Below, in pieces: positions 23,421 through 35,700 of a stretch of 64,000 nt of DNA. The stretch is taken from NCBI GenBank assembly GCA_013398295.1, contig VZSF01005693.1, positions 62,001-126,000 on the forward strand, in the 5' to 3' direction. Numbering within the stretch: position 1 is the first letter of the stretch; every line of letters starts with the position of its first letter. Position numbers and translations under genes: made by a program. The notes under the pieces were generated by a model. It saw only the letters and a program-made list of their open reading frames with translations. It searched no databases and was not told the DNA's origin. The DNA comes from Chionis minor. Taxonomy: Eukaryota > Chordata > Aves > Charadriiformes > Chionididae.

Positions 23421-26400
23421 TGAAATGAATGGGTCTATTGTTTGAACAGCACTATGCCCCACAGCCTGGGAGAGCACAGGAGAGGAAAAAAAATATGTTA
23501 CAATGCAGTTGCTTTGCAGGACAATAAATAGGTTTGAAATGAACTACTCTGGCTTAGATGAACATGTGTCCGATCAATTGCACTGTCCTGGTATACAGAG
23601 ATACTTACTAGTGGAAATATGGTGATTTCTAAAACTGGAATAATGAAAAATTGATGCCTTTTTAATCAAATGAGTACACACTTGCTCTGTCCAGAATATT
23701 TTTATTTGAACTACCATAGGTATTTGGAAAAAGGTATTTCTTCCGAGAATGTTTGAAAATCAATAATACTCCCCAACCTTTGCTGATCAGATATCAGACC
23801 TTTTTTTCAGACTGGAAATGTGCCCTTAGGACTGACTGCGAAATAATCTGAGTGGAATCACAGTTCTTCATTGATTTTACACCCCAAGACTTCCCTGCCT
23901 TTTTCTCCAAACACGCTCCCACCAACACAGCACTGTTTCGCTGTTGTATACCAAGATTCACCTTTCTGAAAGCATCCTTACCTCTGGTTTAAAACAAGAG
24001 GAGGGTTTGGGGGTTTCTTTCTTTCAAATTACAATGTATCTGCAGTAATGTTGATCTGAACAAATGATATGGTTGATCTTTTTCACCTGCAACACTCAGG
24101 TGTATCTTCCGTAACAGCCACCTTCTTTGTTATTGCTTCCATGATTAAAGAAATATTAAAAATATTCATCTCCTCAAAAACAATTTTCTTGAGCGTGGAA
24201 TCTCACAGTTACACTTACATACACTATTATCCTTGAAAGGCTGCTTTGCTGCTCAGGATTCAGCAGCTAAGTGCTGTGGTAGCTACCCCACAGCATACTT
24301 CCCTTCCTCCTTCTCAGAAAGTTCATTTCTGTGAGATGAAGACCACGTTGTCCCCTGCAAGCCGTTGCTAAGCAGCTGCCTTGAGATTACCTTTCTCGAA
24401 ACATCATCGCCTGAGCAAATTCTGCACTTTCTCACCTATTTTTATGGTGGGAGCAGCCTCAGGTGCACCCCTCATCCTTCAGCAGCGCTGCCCCCTCACA
24501 CATCACCATCTTGGGGCCGTCACTCCCGACCAAGTCCAGACTTGGCAGATCCTGCTGGGGAGAGCAGCTCACCCCACCTACGGTCCTCCCTGTTCACTGT
24601 GGCTACACCAGCTGGCTCTACAGGAAGCATGTAAACAAGAGACCTTGGCTAACTGCATGGGAATAATAACCTTCTCCAATGGCACAACTGAATCAAGAGG
24701 GTGGATCAACTGCATGCATTGAAAGCCACGGGCTCTGCCGTATTTTTCTTTCTGCCCACTTCCTACCCCTCTCCGGCTGGTTAAAAGTCAGTTTTTGAGG
24801 GTAGCCTGCTCTTCTGACCATGCACAATTTTGCAAGACTGCCTGAATGATCTTGCAAGTAATTCACAGGCCAACTCATGGTTGCCCGCATAGATACGCAA
24901 TTAATTTCTGGCCCTAAGATAAACTGTTCTTTATCATCCAATCCTGCAAACTCTCATGCACATCCTTAGTGTGGCATCCATGAACACTTCCATTAAAATC
25001 AACACAACTATTCAGATACGTAAATTTAAAGCGTGTCCATATGTGCTTGCAAGATTTTGGCCTGTTTCTGCTGCCATTTCATGTCTATTGAGCCCCTATG
25101 ACTTGGCATATTTAGAAAACATCTGCTGTAGTTAACAGAGTCCATACTCCTATTTTTCCCCTCTTTCTTTTTTATGTTCTCCCTCAAAGACATGACAGCA
25201 TCGAGTGTAAATGGAAGCAATATGCTGTATATATGCAGAACCTAATAGATTCCGTCTCAGACTGATATATATGTGAAACTGAACCAATACATCTTTAAAC
25301 CCATAAGATCTGCAGATGTCATTTATAGCCTTGTAAATTACAAACTTTTACTGTCTTATTTTTACAGTTGATGATTGTAAAATATAAAATTGTGCATTAT
25401 CACTTTGTAATAGCACAAGCTTTAGAAACACAGTGCTACAGAAGGGAGCATATATTGAAAGCCAGAGTATTCAAGGGAGCCTTATAATGCAATTTTAAGC
25501 TCTACAGCTGACTGTATAATAAAACTGTAAAGCCAGATATGAAACAATGTTTGCTAATAACAGGAAAGTGAAAACTGTATTGAATTCCTGGGACTTCAGA
25601 AACCAGCAAGAAAAAACAGATGCATAGAGGGCATTTAATTAAGGATAAAGACTGCTTGAGTCATGCTGGGGCATCTGGTCACCCCACATTAAACCGAACA
25701 CACTGTGAATAATAAAGTATGTAAGGATGACATAAAAATAAGTTAAAGGCAGTGTTGCAAGCCAAGAGGAGGAAGGAAGTCTCGAGTTAAGGTCCCCGCT
25801 CCCCCCTTCAAATCACCCTCCTGTGGCTGAAGTGCGTTGCAGCCACCCTCAATGACACTATTTCTCTCTAACAGACAGGGCAAGAGCAGAGATCCAAACG
25901 GCCAGAAAAGGCTTCCAAAATATGTAATTTTGCAGAGACCAAATGGGGCTGCACCACCCACTTGAACAGCTCAAGCCCAGCATGCTTCACAGCAGTTTCT
26001 TCTGCTCATGGCTTTCCGACACAGAAAGTGTGGCACACTTTGCCTTTTGGGGCCCCGGGCTCTCCGGTGCCCGGTGTACGATCCCACACCTTCTGCCTGA
26101 TCACAGTCCAGTGGCCTTCCGAGCGTCCCCACACCACCACAGGTTGAAAACACCAGCCATGAGTTGTTTGAGCATGTGGTAGGAGACAACATTGCTCATG
26201 GTTTTAAAAGTTACTGTCTTCACAGTGTGAAATACTTCACTGCAGAGCTTTGAGGTTTTTGTTACTACCACTGTCTGCTGGCAAGAGGGAGGGAGGGAGG
26301 CAAGGAGAATCACAGGATGAACAAACAGCACAAAGCAGCGAGAAACCCGTTTCTTTTAGCCAACTTTTAGCATACAAATGCAGTGTCCCATTATAAAGAT

Positions 26401-28126
26401 GCCTACCAATCTCATTATGGGTCAGAGTCTCAAAGATAGTTCCTTAAAATGCTGTGGAAATAAAAGAGAGCCACAACTCATGTCCCCCAAGGGGCAGGCT
26501 GAGGTGTGGAGTCCATGGAGAGAATTGCTACAGACACCCCCAACTCTGCAAACCGCATCATCCACAGTTTGTGCCTTATTGGGCACTAGAAAACCTGCTG
26601 CACAGCCCCAGTTTTGGTCCCAAATGGGCATCTCTCCACCTGAACATCTCTCCTCACTGCGTTCTCCTGAGCAGAACCTCCAGTGTCCGAAAGGGGTAAC
26701 CTCATACTGCTGCTTTAGGATAAAATTCATTTTAAAAGTCTGTCAGCTGTGAGATACATTCCCATGGGGAACCAGGCTCACAGCCCTATTGCTCTGTATA
26801 GCGCCAAAGCAGAAGTGCTTTTATACAGCTTCTTGGAGTTTCTCTTCAGTACTATCAAGTTTACCCACTATACTGTACAAAGGGGATCCCTGAAGGACTG
26901 CATTGTATTCAATAGCTTATTTGTAACTAAATATCAAGGAGACACAACATCAATCGTTTATTATTGGCTATTTTGGGAGGTGTATCCTCATTTTTGCACT
27001 CTACAGTAAAAACATCACAACCCAGGGTCAGTCCTCCTCTCTCCAGCTCATCAAAAGAGGACCCTCCTGAAACGCAACTGTCTTTTCCCAAATGTACCGA
27101 AAAATGTGTTGCAAATTATACTGAGACACAGGGGACCCGCACAGCTTTGCAGTTTGTCCATGTTGCAGGACACAGTGTCATCCCACTCAGTGAAGAAATG
27201 GGGGCGAGAGCACAACAAAGTCATTTCAGAGGTGCCGGTCCTGCCAACCCCCATTGGGCAGATTCCTATTTCTCTCTGGAATCACACACAAGATCAAAAT
27301 ATCATTTTATTGCTGGGCCAGGGAGAAATTACAGCTCTTACTAACTTCATCTTAAGGAAAAATTAAAAATAGAGAAAAGAAAAAAGAGCAAGAAAAATTA
27401 ACAGGTGGTGGTCTATGTAATCATAAGTTTGGTATTGGCTCACTTTCAAAGTAATACTGATGGGAATCTCTTTTTTTATTTGCCTTCTGTTTTCAGAGTG
27501 TGGCCTGACCATACTTTCTCTGCGACAACACTCAGTGTCTTACATTTGCGCTTGTTTCCAACATGTGGGGCAGTCCATGAAAAATTGGGTACTATGTGAC
27601 CTGCTATAAGAACATTATCTCACATGCATACATGTGCCTTTCACAACAGCTCCTCCCTCCACCACTTCTCTCCCCCCATCACTAATCCATTCTGGGACGC
27701 TGGTCCTCAACATTTATTATTTTTTAAATACATCATGCATGTGGCAGGTGAATTAAAAAAAAAAAAAAGCAGAATTTGAGTGAAAAGACAGAGGCAACGG
27801 CATGAAGTGTTCTGAAGAGATAAGAGATCAAAAAAGGTTTCATTCACACATGCCTTAAAGGTCTATTCATATATATAATATGCTCACCATACCCTGGAAT
27901 TACTTTGCATGGGAGCTCAGCGTGTGCAGGTTTTTATCAGCCAGCTTCCAAAAGTGCATGCCTTTAGGAGGGACAGCCGCCCCGGTAGCCTGGAGATGAC
28001 GGCAGGAGAGCTGGGCACCCAGAGCCAGCCACTGCTCCTGCTGGGAGCAGAAAGTCCAGCTTCGCCCACAGCCATTTTCAGACACTCACCAGTGAGGTTT
28101 TGAAAACAAACAGACTTGAGATAAAA
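23421..28126. other. Anonymous stretch, no gene seen
   Basis: No exon, RNA gene or transposon is recognised. Overlapping ORFs on both strands at 24365-24941, 25943-26331, 26378-26752 and 26964-27366 have no domains, and each is mirrored by a frame on the opposite strand, as expected of GC-richer non-coding DNA. An A run lies at about 27756-27769. Confidence 0.5.
26285..26300 (+). repeat. (GAGG)n microsatellite
   Basis: About four tandem gagg/ggga units. This is short slippage sequence. Confidence 0.85.
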
Positions 28127-28173
28127 TGTACACATATAAATATACATACATATACACACACGTATACATATAT
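28127..28173 (+). repeat. (CATA)n/(TA)n-rich simple repeat
   Basis: An imperfect alternating purine-pyrimidine tract (acatataaatatacatacat and related units) that includes a short acacac run. Confidence 0.85.
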
Positions 28174-28995
28174 CTATGGACTCAGGAATCTTGACAAGCC
28201 CTGGGACAGCGGGATGGTCGTGGAAGAGATTTGCACCCTGGTGGCCCTGAGTCCTGGGCTACCATTACACTGACCAGGGTATTTTCCTTTCTCTTGTGGG
28301 AGCCATCTCTAGTCAGGGGGTCCCCTAGTAAGGCCAGGAAAGGGGAGATGGAGCCGGTGGGAATATAGGAATTACCCTGTGTGGGGAGGCATTTTTTTTC
28401 TCCTCTTCTGTCAGCAGTGGTGCTTCAGCTCAGTTTGAGAGAAGCCCGATATGGCTGTCTCACGGCATCCTTTCCAAGGTGTTCTCTGAATGAGAAGGAA
28501 AAAAAAGAAAAGAAAATAAAAGCATGGGAATGATTTCAAATATCTACTAATGTTTCTTCAAAGCCTCTGTCTTACTTTCTGGCCATCCCATCCCTCTTGG
28601 GGACCCCTCCTTTGGGAAAAGCCATGCCTCATGAGATGCCGCATTTCAGGCAGCCCATAAATTCATTTAAACTAATGCACAGCCCCTAGATGCTGGCTGG
28701 AAGGCAACCCTCCAGACACCACAAACAAAATACTGGATTACCAAAGTCAGCAGAAAACCTTCACTGAGTCAACGGGTTGCCATTCAGGGGCCTCAGCAGT
28801 GCTAAACCAAAGCCCTCCTGTCCTGAGCATACCCATGAGCCTAAGCATCTCCACGTGTCTGTTCACTGTTGCCAGTCATTGAACTTTTTCCTTTTTGTTA
28901 ACTTGAACCTTCATCTAAAAGTGGTGAGCACACATATCAGTTAAAAAATCCAAACCGCCTTAATATTTTTGTGATAGAGAAAAGCCTTGAAAACC
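28174..28995. other. Anonymous stretch beside LTR
   Basis: No gene is recognised. The sequence 28200-28480 has moderate GC and no retroviral words that I know. It does not look like internal sequence of the neighbouring LTR element, which supports reading that LTR as solo. Confidence 0.5.
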
Positions 28996-29074
28996 TGAGA
29001 TGAGTGTGTCCCAAAAGTTTGGGGTCGTGGGTTAGGGCCAGGTGGGCCCAAGCAAGCCGAGTGACAGATGTTCC

Positions 29075-29099
29075 CTCTCTCCTGCCGAGCAGGAGAGAG
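29075..29099. repeat. Perfect 11-bp hairpin in LTR
   Basis: The arm ctctctcctgc (29075-29085) and its exact reverse complement (29089-29099) are separated by the loop cga. It lies in the R/U5 side of the - strand LTR, so it would form a stable stem in the LTR transcript. A second, weaker inverted repeat, tagttta/taaacta (29114-29120 and 29129-29135), follows directly. Confidence 0.9.
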
Positions 29100-29393
29100 A
29101 GAAGAAGAGAGACTAGTTTAGTAAGAACTAAACTACCTTACTGAAATATAAAGAATAAAATAATAAAAATAAAATAATGAAATATATACAAAACTGTAAA
29201 AAACTCCCAGGATGGCAGTCATGTCACCAGCAGGCACTGGGGAAGTCCCAGACTGGACTCAGCGACAGATGGGAACTGGATTTCAGATCTGGATTCCGGA
29301 ACACACAGATCGGGAACAAAGGTAGACAAACAGATGGAGTCCTCCTCGGACACCGGCCATTGAAGAAAGAGACCCGACCCTTTGGTCCCTCAG

Positions 29394-29401
29394 CTTTTAT
29401 A
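29394..29401 (-). promoter_or_regulatory. TATA box of the - strand LTR
   Basis: TATAAAAG reads on the - strand about 340 bases inside the LTR start, the expected place for a retroviral core promoter. It is intact, unlike the equivalent site in the LTR at 8148-8729. Activity is not shown. Confidence 0.5.
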
Positions 29402-29744
29402 CTGAGCATGAGGCAGATGGGATGGAACACCCTGTTGGTCAGTTTTGGGTCACCTGTCCTGTCCGTTCCTTCCCACAGGTGGGACCCCTCTACGCTTTTC
29501 TGCTTCTGACCCTCCAACGGGACAAATAACAAAGTTGTCTGGCCATGGGTGTTATAGCAATAAGTATAAGCAAGGGCCTCTGTGGATGCCATGCCTCGGC
29601 ATGAGCTATAAACATGGGTCTTACCGCTCTGAGAAAGAGCAGCTTTCTGCACAATATGCTGCCAATGTCAGCAGTTAGAAGAGGCCTAGTTAGAAAGCAG
29701 AGTTACTGAACAAAATTGGTCCTGTTTTACCTCAAACCAGGACA

Positions 29745-32700
29745 TTCGGAAACCAGAAATAAAAGAACAAACACATTACAATTTTTAAGCATGTCTCAGT
29801 GGGTTTAGGGAGGTCTGGCTCATGACTTTTTAGTATCTTAGTTTGACAATATTGCCCGAAACCACAATGCCAGTTGTCAACATTTCACAAATATTCATGA
29901 GAGAAATAAAAGGAAGAAGCAATATATATGTTTTAGCTTCAAAAACGAGAAAAGCTACAGGACTATCAGAGGTTAAACAAGCACTGCAGACATCACAATC
30001 TGCGCTGAGACTTCTTAAATAGGTGGATGCAAGGAAACACCAGCATTAACATCGCTTAGCATTAACTCTGATTCCACATAATGCCCCCAAAAGCACTTAA
30101 ATATCAAGGAAAAAACCTACTTGCAACTGAACTGCAAGACACGAATGGTCTTGCCTGGGAAGAAACCCCCCACCACACTTTTTTTCCCCTACATATCTGG
30201 GGTTTTTATCTTAGCCTGGAACTTCAGATTTGAAGTGGCTGCTTTAATCTCTTCTCTTCTGCCCACCACCTCTTCTGCAGACCCGGTCTGCTCTCAACTA
30301 CTACCTGCTAGTTTGACTCCTCCGGCTTCGGTGAGCCTGCATCAGAGCACCCGCAGGGGGAATTTAATTTGGCTGTCTGTCCTCCAGTCCCGACCCGCAG
30401 TCCCAGAGCTGTGTCGGCTCTGCAGGACGGATGGGAATAAAAAGTAGCTAAGGACTTATTTTTGTGACTGAAGTCAGCAGATATGACTACGCACAGAGGT
30501 AGCAGATGTGTCGAGTAAGAGCATTTTTAAATGGTAACTTCTCAAAGTGGGATTTTACTGTAAGTTATACAGCATGCCAGTTTTGTGATCTCTCGGCCCT
30601 GAGTCTGTCCCTGTAATATTAATTATATACTTTCCAAAGTGCTACCCTTAACATTTTTCTCAGTGCTAGCAGAAGCAGTAAGAAAGGGCCTTCCAATAAA
30701 TATAAATTTTCTCTTACTTCTGAGGTAATCTAATCCATACAGATGCATTTCAAGGTCTGTCAAAGTTATTCAGGCTCATTCCACACCAGCCCGGACACTC
30801 TCTGCCCTGGAGTTTTACCAAGATGTACTATGGAAACAAATCCAGGAATAGGTGAATTTTGTTAGCCAGTCCACGGAACTGGTAATATGGGATACTGCTG
30901 GATAAAACTGTGGTATTTATTAGGCAAATAAACCAACAAATGAAAAACACAAAGATGCCAAATGCAAAAATGACACTCCTGTCACTGCAAGAAACATTCA
31001 GAATTTCTCAACCCGAAAAAAGCACAAGATTTAATAAACTGTTCTTGCAGACATGGTTATAACTAAGTTTTAGCAGCAAATAGGTTTTACTGCTCTTTGG
31101 GCTTAGAACCAAAAGCACTGGCGAGGCTCTATGGTCAACATTATTCAAGGGAGCACTAAATGAAAGTCATCATAGCAGCACTCTTGAGCATTCAAGTACC
31201 TGAGCTGCGAATAACGTGACACTAGCCCACGTTGGTCCTTGCGTCTGCAGGTAACAGCAGCGCGGGTGTCAGCAGATCCTACCCCAAACATGCCATTAAT
31301 CATGCAACCCAGGAAACCCAACCACAGAACAAGGGGCTTAGAAATTTGAATGAGTTGATCCCAACTCAGAAACAGGCCCCCTCTGGTGTGCAGAGAATGG
31401 CACTTAATCTTGCCCTAGCGGGTTTCCATCCCTCAGCTGGTAACATCCGTCCTCGGGGGGCTGTGAGGCTCAGTAATGTAATTCAAAGCCTTGCATAAAA
31501 TTTGAACATCGCTGCCCCTAAAACACAAGCTTCTCCTGGATTCAGTGTTGCCAGGTTTTCAGGAACAACTCGCTAACCCTAACCTGGACCTCCCCACCAC
31601 GGCACCAGCAGCCCCCTGCTCCGTTATCCCACCAGGAGGCTGCCCTGAGCCCCTCGTTCCCTGGCCCATCTCTTCGCTGCCCAGGGCAGGGGCAGGCACC
31701 AGCAGCCTGGGGAGGGCAGGAGAGCAGCCGCATCTCGCAGGGCAGAAATCTTGGAAGGTGCTGGCATGAGGGATGCTTCTCCCGGCAGGGGCATCCCAGC
31801 TCCCCGTTGCCCCACAGTACATGGAGAAGGGAGCTACAAAATAAAAATAAAGTAAAGTAAAAAGTCCCAGAGAGGATCAGAGCACTGCTGGAGGTCAGGG
31901 ACTTGTACAGATAAGACACCATGTGCAGGTGTGGTCCCAAGGACCTGTCCTCCCAGCAGCCAGCTCCCCGTGTGACCACAAACAGGCAGGAAAAAGGCCG
32001 CATTAATCCCCAGGCTTTCAGTTCCTTTGTCTGACAGGATGAGGAGCCGCTGGCTTTTGCTTGCTCCTACAGCAAATAATCTGATAGCTAATCCCTGTCT
32101 TTACTTGGGTGGCTTTCAAATTGCATGGCTGGGCTGGGCTAGTCCCACAAATGGAGAAACCACCCCAGCCTATGCAGAGACCTCAAAAAAAGGAAAAAAA
32201 AAAAAAAAAGTAAGTCTAGCAAACACTAAAACAGAATTGAGGATCCTGGCCATCCCATATTGCCTCAGACTGTAGACCTGGATTACAAGTAAATTTTATT
32301 TTCCTGTAGTAAAACATTCTTCTTTACAACAGGAGCATCAAGCTGACATTTGAAATACACCATTTGCCTGGAATTACACCAAAAGTGAATGCTGCAAAGT
32401 GACTGCATCACTGCACACGGCTGACAGTAATTATTAATAGGAATGCTCTTCCTTTGATAGACACGCATTACAGATGGCTGAATAACGGAAACATTTGTGA
32501 ACAATTGTTTGGTGGTGGAAAAAAAAAGACCAAAACAACCCACTGCCAAAATTTTAATGCTTAAACACAATGCAATTAACCAGCTCCAAAGCCGAGCTCT
32601 TGCAAAAGCATGATCACTTTCGTAACACCTGCTGAGCTCTGTGGGAACACATACGTGAGCGGTGTTTACGGGGTCAGGAGAGGATGGGGCAGAGGTAAAT

Positions 32701-35700
32701 AGACTCACAAATCACTCTTCCCAGCAGGTAAGCCACCAATTTATGGGGGAATTATTTTCACATGGATTCAATCAGAGCTGTCTACTGCTAGAGCAATATG
32801 CAGAGAGGGGTGAATGGAATCCTGACCTAGCAGGTGGTGGTGCAGCCATATAACTGCACCATATAACGCTGGAGCCCACCATATATCTGCTGCTAAAAAG
32901 AGGAGGGAGCTGTATGTCTAGCTCTTCCAGTAAATCTAAATCAGGGATATGTCTGCAATAGCAAAGGGATTCACAGGCTGAATCGGAGAGCATCTCTGAC
33001 TCCAGGAACTGAATAAAAATGTCAGCATAAAACAAACAGTAATGGCCACATTTCCATCCGAAACTCAGAAAACCAGATTTTGACTTGCAGACGGAGGCAA
33101 AGGAATTACCCTTTGTTACAAAGTGTTCTCTTTACAAGAAGATCTCAGGAGGGCAGGAGGAAAAATTGTGCTTCATCAAAAGAAATACTAAAAAACATAA
33201 TACAATGACAATATAATGGCCCAAACTTCCAAACTGTTATCCTCAATCAAACCAGGACATCCACATGTAGCCCACACTGGGCCCAAAGAGCAATCCCTCA
33301 CATGCAAGCATTTCTCCTACCAGTGCTCGTGTATCTCATTTAATCTCAGGCACTTGTTGCTGCTCTTCGCCTGAGCCGTGCTACAGCTGAGCCGCTGCCC
33401 GGCCACATCCCATGCCCATCGGGACCCCAGCCTAGGGACTGGCCTTCCCAGCTTGCCTCCATGCTATGGATTTGCCTGGTGGTCTGGGCTCTCGGCCAAG
33501 CGAGGACTCTCCATGTTTGGGTACCGTGGGACCGCACCTCTGGCGAGGGAGGCACTGCCCATGCCTCCCTGTCCATCGTGGGGTGGCACCACTCCTGCAG
33601 CTCCCGGACAGGCAAGGGGCACTGGCTGCCTCCACCTGCCTCCTTACCACCTCTCCGTGCAGAGCACCTGCCTGGGATTTCCAGCGTCTCCAAATCTGGT
33701 GATGAGAGCTCCCGTGCAAACGCTCACTGAGGGCCGACACTGCACATCAGGGAAAGTGCAATGGGTTTGGCATGTCCCCAAAGCCACTCGCTGCAAGTTT
33801 GCCACCTTAGCCTCCAGTCTGATCCATGGTGGCAACTGGAACCTGGAACTATTTTGCCAAACCCTGCTATTTTGCCTCTCCACTCGTGATTCTCTTTCTG
33901 CATTCTTTTCTCTGCTGTTTTTAAGCTGCATAATTTTCAGGTAGTCAAAATTGTAAAAAACATAGAAGACCAAACTAAATAAACTGATTTTAAAAGATAT
34001 TAAGCCGAGTGACTAAAACACTGAAAAGAATAGTCACTTAGTCCCAACATTTCCACTAACTGGCCTTTGCAGTATACTTTAAAGAAATGCAAATTTCAAA
34101 AGTAGAATCAAGTGTTTTTCTAAGTTCATTTTTAGAAAATTAATGCCACCAGTTTTTACTTAAAAAGCTTCCAAGCATTTCTACTTAATGTTTTAAAGAG
34201 GGGGGAGTGAGTAAACACAGCTGTCTGTCTGTAGGAACAAATAATCAAAGAGCCTGAACTGTAAATTGTCCAAAACCAGGATACATGCTTCAGCTGGGCT
34301 TGTAATTGATGCCAGCTATTCAGAGCAGCAAATATCAAAGTCTTACCACTTCTCTTGCACATGAAGCTTTTGGCATTTCAGATCTATATTGTCCTTATGA
34401 TCTTAAAGAGTAAATATTATCTGACATTGACCGATAGGGCAACAGTTATCACAGGGTTTTGCTATTGTTCCACTTGCATAAGAGTGAAAGATGACAAGTA
34501 TGGCTTGTAACAGGAGTCCCAACGCTTCTGCTGAGGAAAGCCCACGCAGCGACCTGCCTGCTGAGGACAATTAAGTCATGTCACACACCAGGAAGTGACT
34601 TCAGGGCTAGACTCGTTCCCAGTGACTTCAAGTGAGAAACCACAGCTGTCCCCAACACAAGCGAGCAGTCGGGCTGAGGAAAATGTTTACCGCAAACAAC
34701 CAACCTCAGCCAACTCTTCTAGTCCAGCTTCAACTCAGTATTGATTAAGATTAAAAAGTAAAAACCGCCAAGTTTCTTTTCACCATCTTGATCTCTGACT
34801 CAGCGGTTCCTGCTACATTCGCAGCAGTGTTGCATGAAATAATCAGCACTGTTTAATTAACGGAGCAACGATATTAATGCTGAAATGCCCAGTTGACCAG
34901 TGAATGAAACACTGACCAGCACCAACAACTTTCTCTGTTGCTGACACATGAGAGGCAGTGAGATGTCTGTCCCCACGCTGGGGCATTCCCAGCTGGCTCG
35001 CACCAACATGGTCACATGGAGGTGAGGCAAGCAGGGACGGACTACGTCCTCACCTGCACGCTGGTGGGGAGATCTGCTGGCAAATGAACCCACCATCACC
35101 AGTCCCACCATTGCCCCTGGGAGAGGAAGCAGCTGGTGCACACATTCAGCACCAAGACCTGCCCAAAACACCATAGCCTGCATGGATCCTGGGAGAAGGA
35201 GTAAAAGGGACGGCCAGGAGAGTTTGGGGCGCACCTTGGGAGGTCAGTACCTAACCCTGAAGCAGCTGTAATTCCCTTCACTGGACAGCACTGCTGTAAA
35301 AGCCTCGGTCACAGACCGACTGTGGTCAGGAGTCAGCAAAAGTGTGTAGTGCCAAAATCCACGGACCTTCAGGCCAGCCCTGTGCAGACCTACGAGAGGA
35401 AACGGGCAAAAGCTGCTGCCGCTCTGTGCTGTTGCTAAAGACTGCTGTAAAGGTAGAAACGTGCAGATAAGGACACTGTCAAAGCCTGCTGCAGGATGCC
35501 TGAATGTTGCCATGCCAAATCTTTCATTACAGAAAAATTTCCAGCTGCCTCACTCGAAAATGAATTGTTTCCTGTCACTAAGGCAAAGCTGTCGCATGCC
35601 AAAGGAAAAAAAAAAAAGGCCAAATAAAATCTGCTGCCTCTCATTAGATCAAAGGTTGGCAGCAGAGATAAACCACCACAGAAAACGACATTTATTTAGA

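Larger units (their letters stand above)
28996..29744 (-). mobile_element. Solo LTR of an endogenous retrovirus, - orientation
   Basis: Read on the - strand, the element begins at 29744 with TGTCCTGGTTTGAGG, a start shared by many bird ERV LTRs. A promoter-like TATAAAAG lies at 29401-29394, and the - strand end is near a TG/CA terminus at about 28996-29001. The U3-like part is 29744 to about 29402. The remaining 400 bases would be R and U5, with an AT-rich section at 29134-29190 and a perfect hairpin at 29075-29099. No pol-like or gag-like frame flanks it. I found no convincing target duplication, since the right flank ttcgg is not repeated on the left, so the left boundary is approximate. 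The family is not determined. Confidence 0.75.

Noticed and set aside
31542..32003. 153-codon - strand frame
   Set aside because: Low-complexity Gly/Cys/Pro-rich composition in a GC-rich patch, with mirrored frames on the other strand.
33378..33944. Longest open frame, 188 codons, + strand
   Set aside because: It lies in a GC-rich patch with equally long frames on the opposite strand (33346-33693, 33432-33740). It is rich in Pro, Ser, Gly and Leu, and has no domain, no promoter and no splice context.
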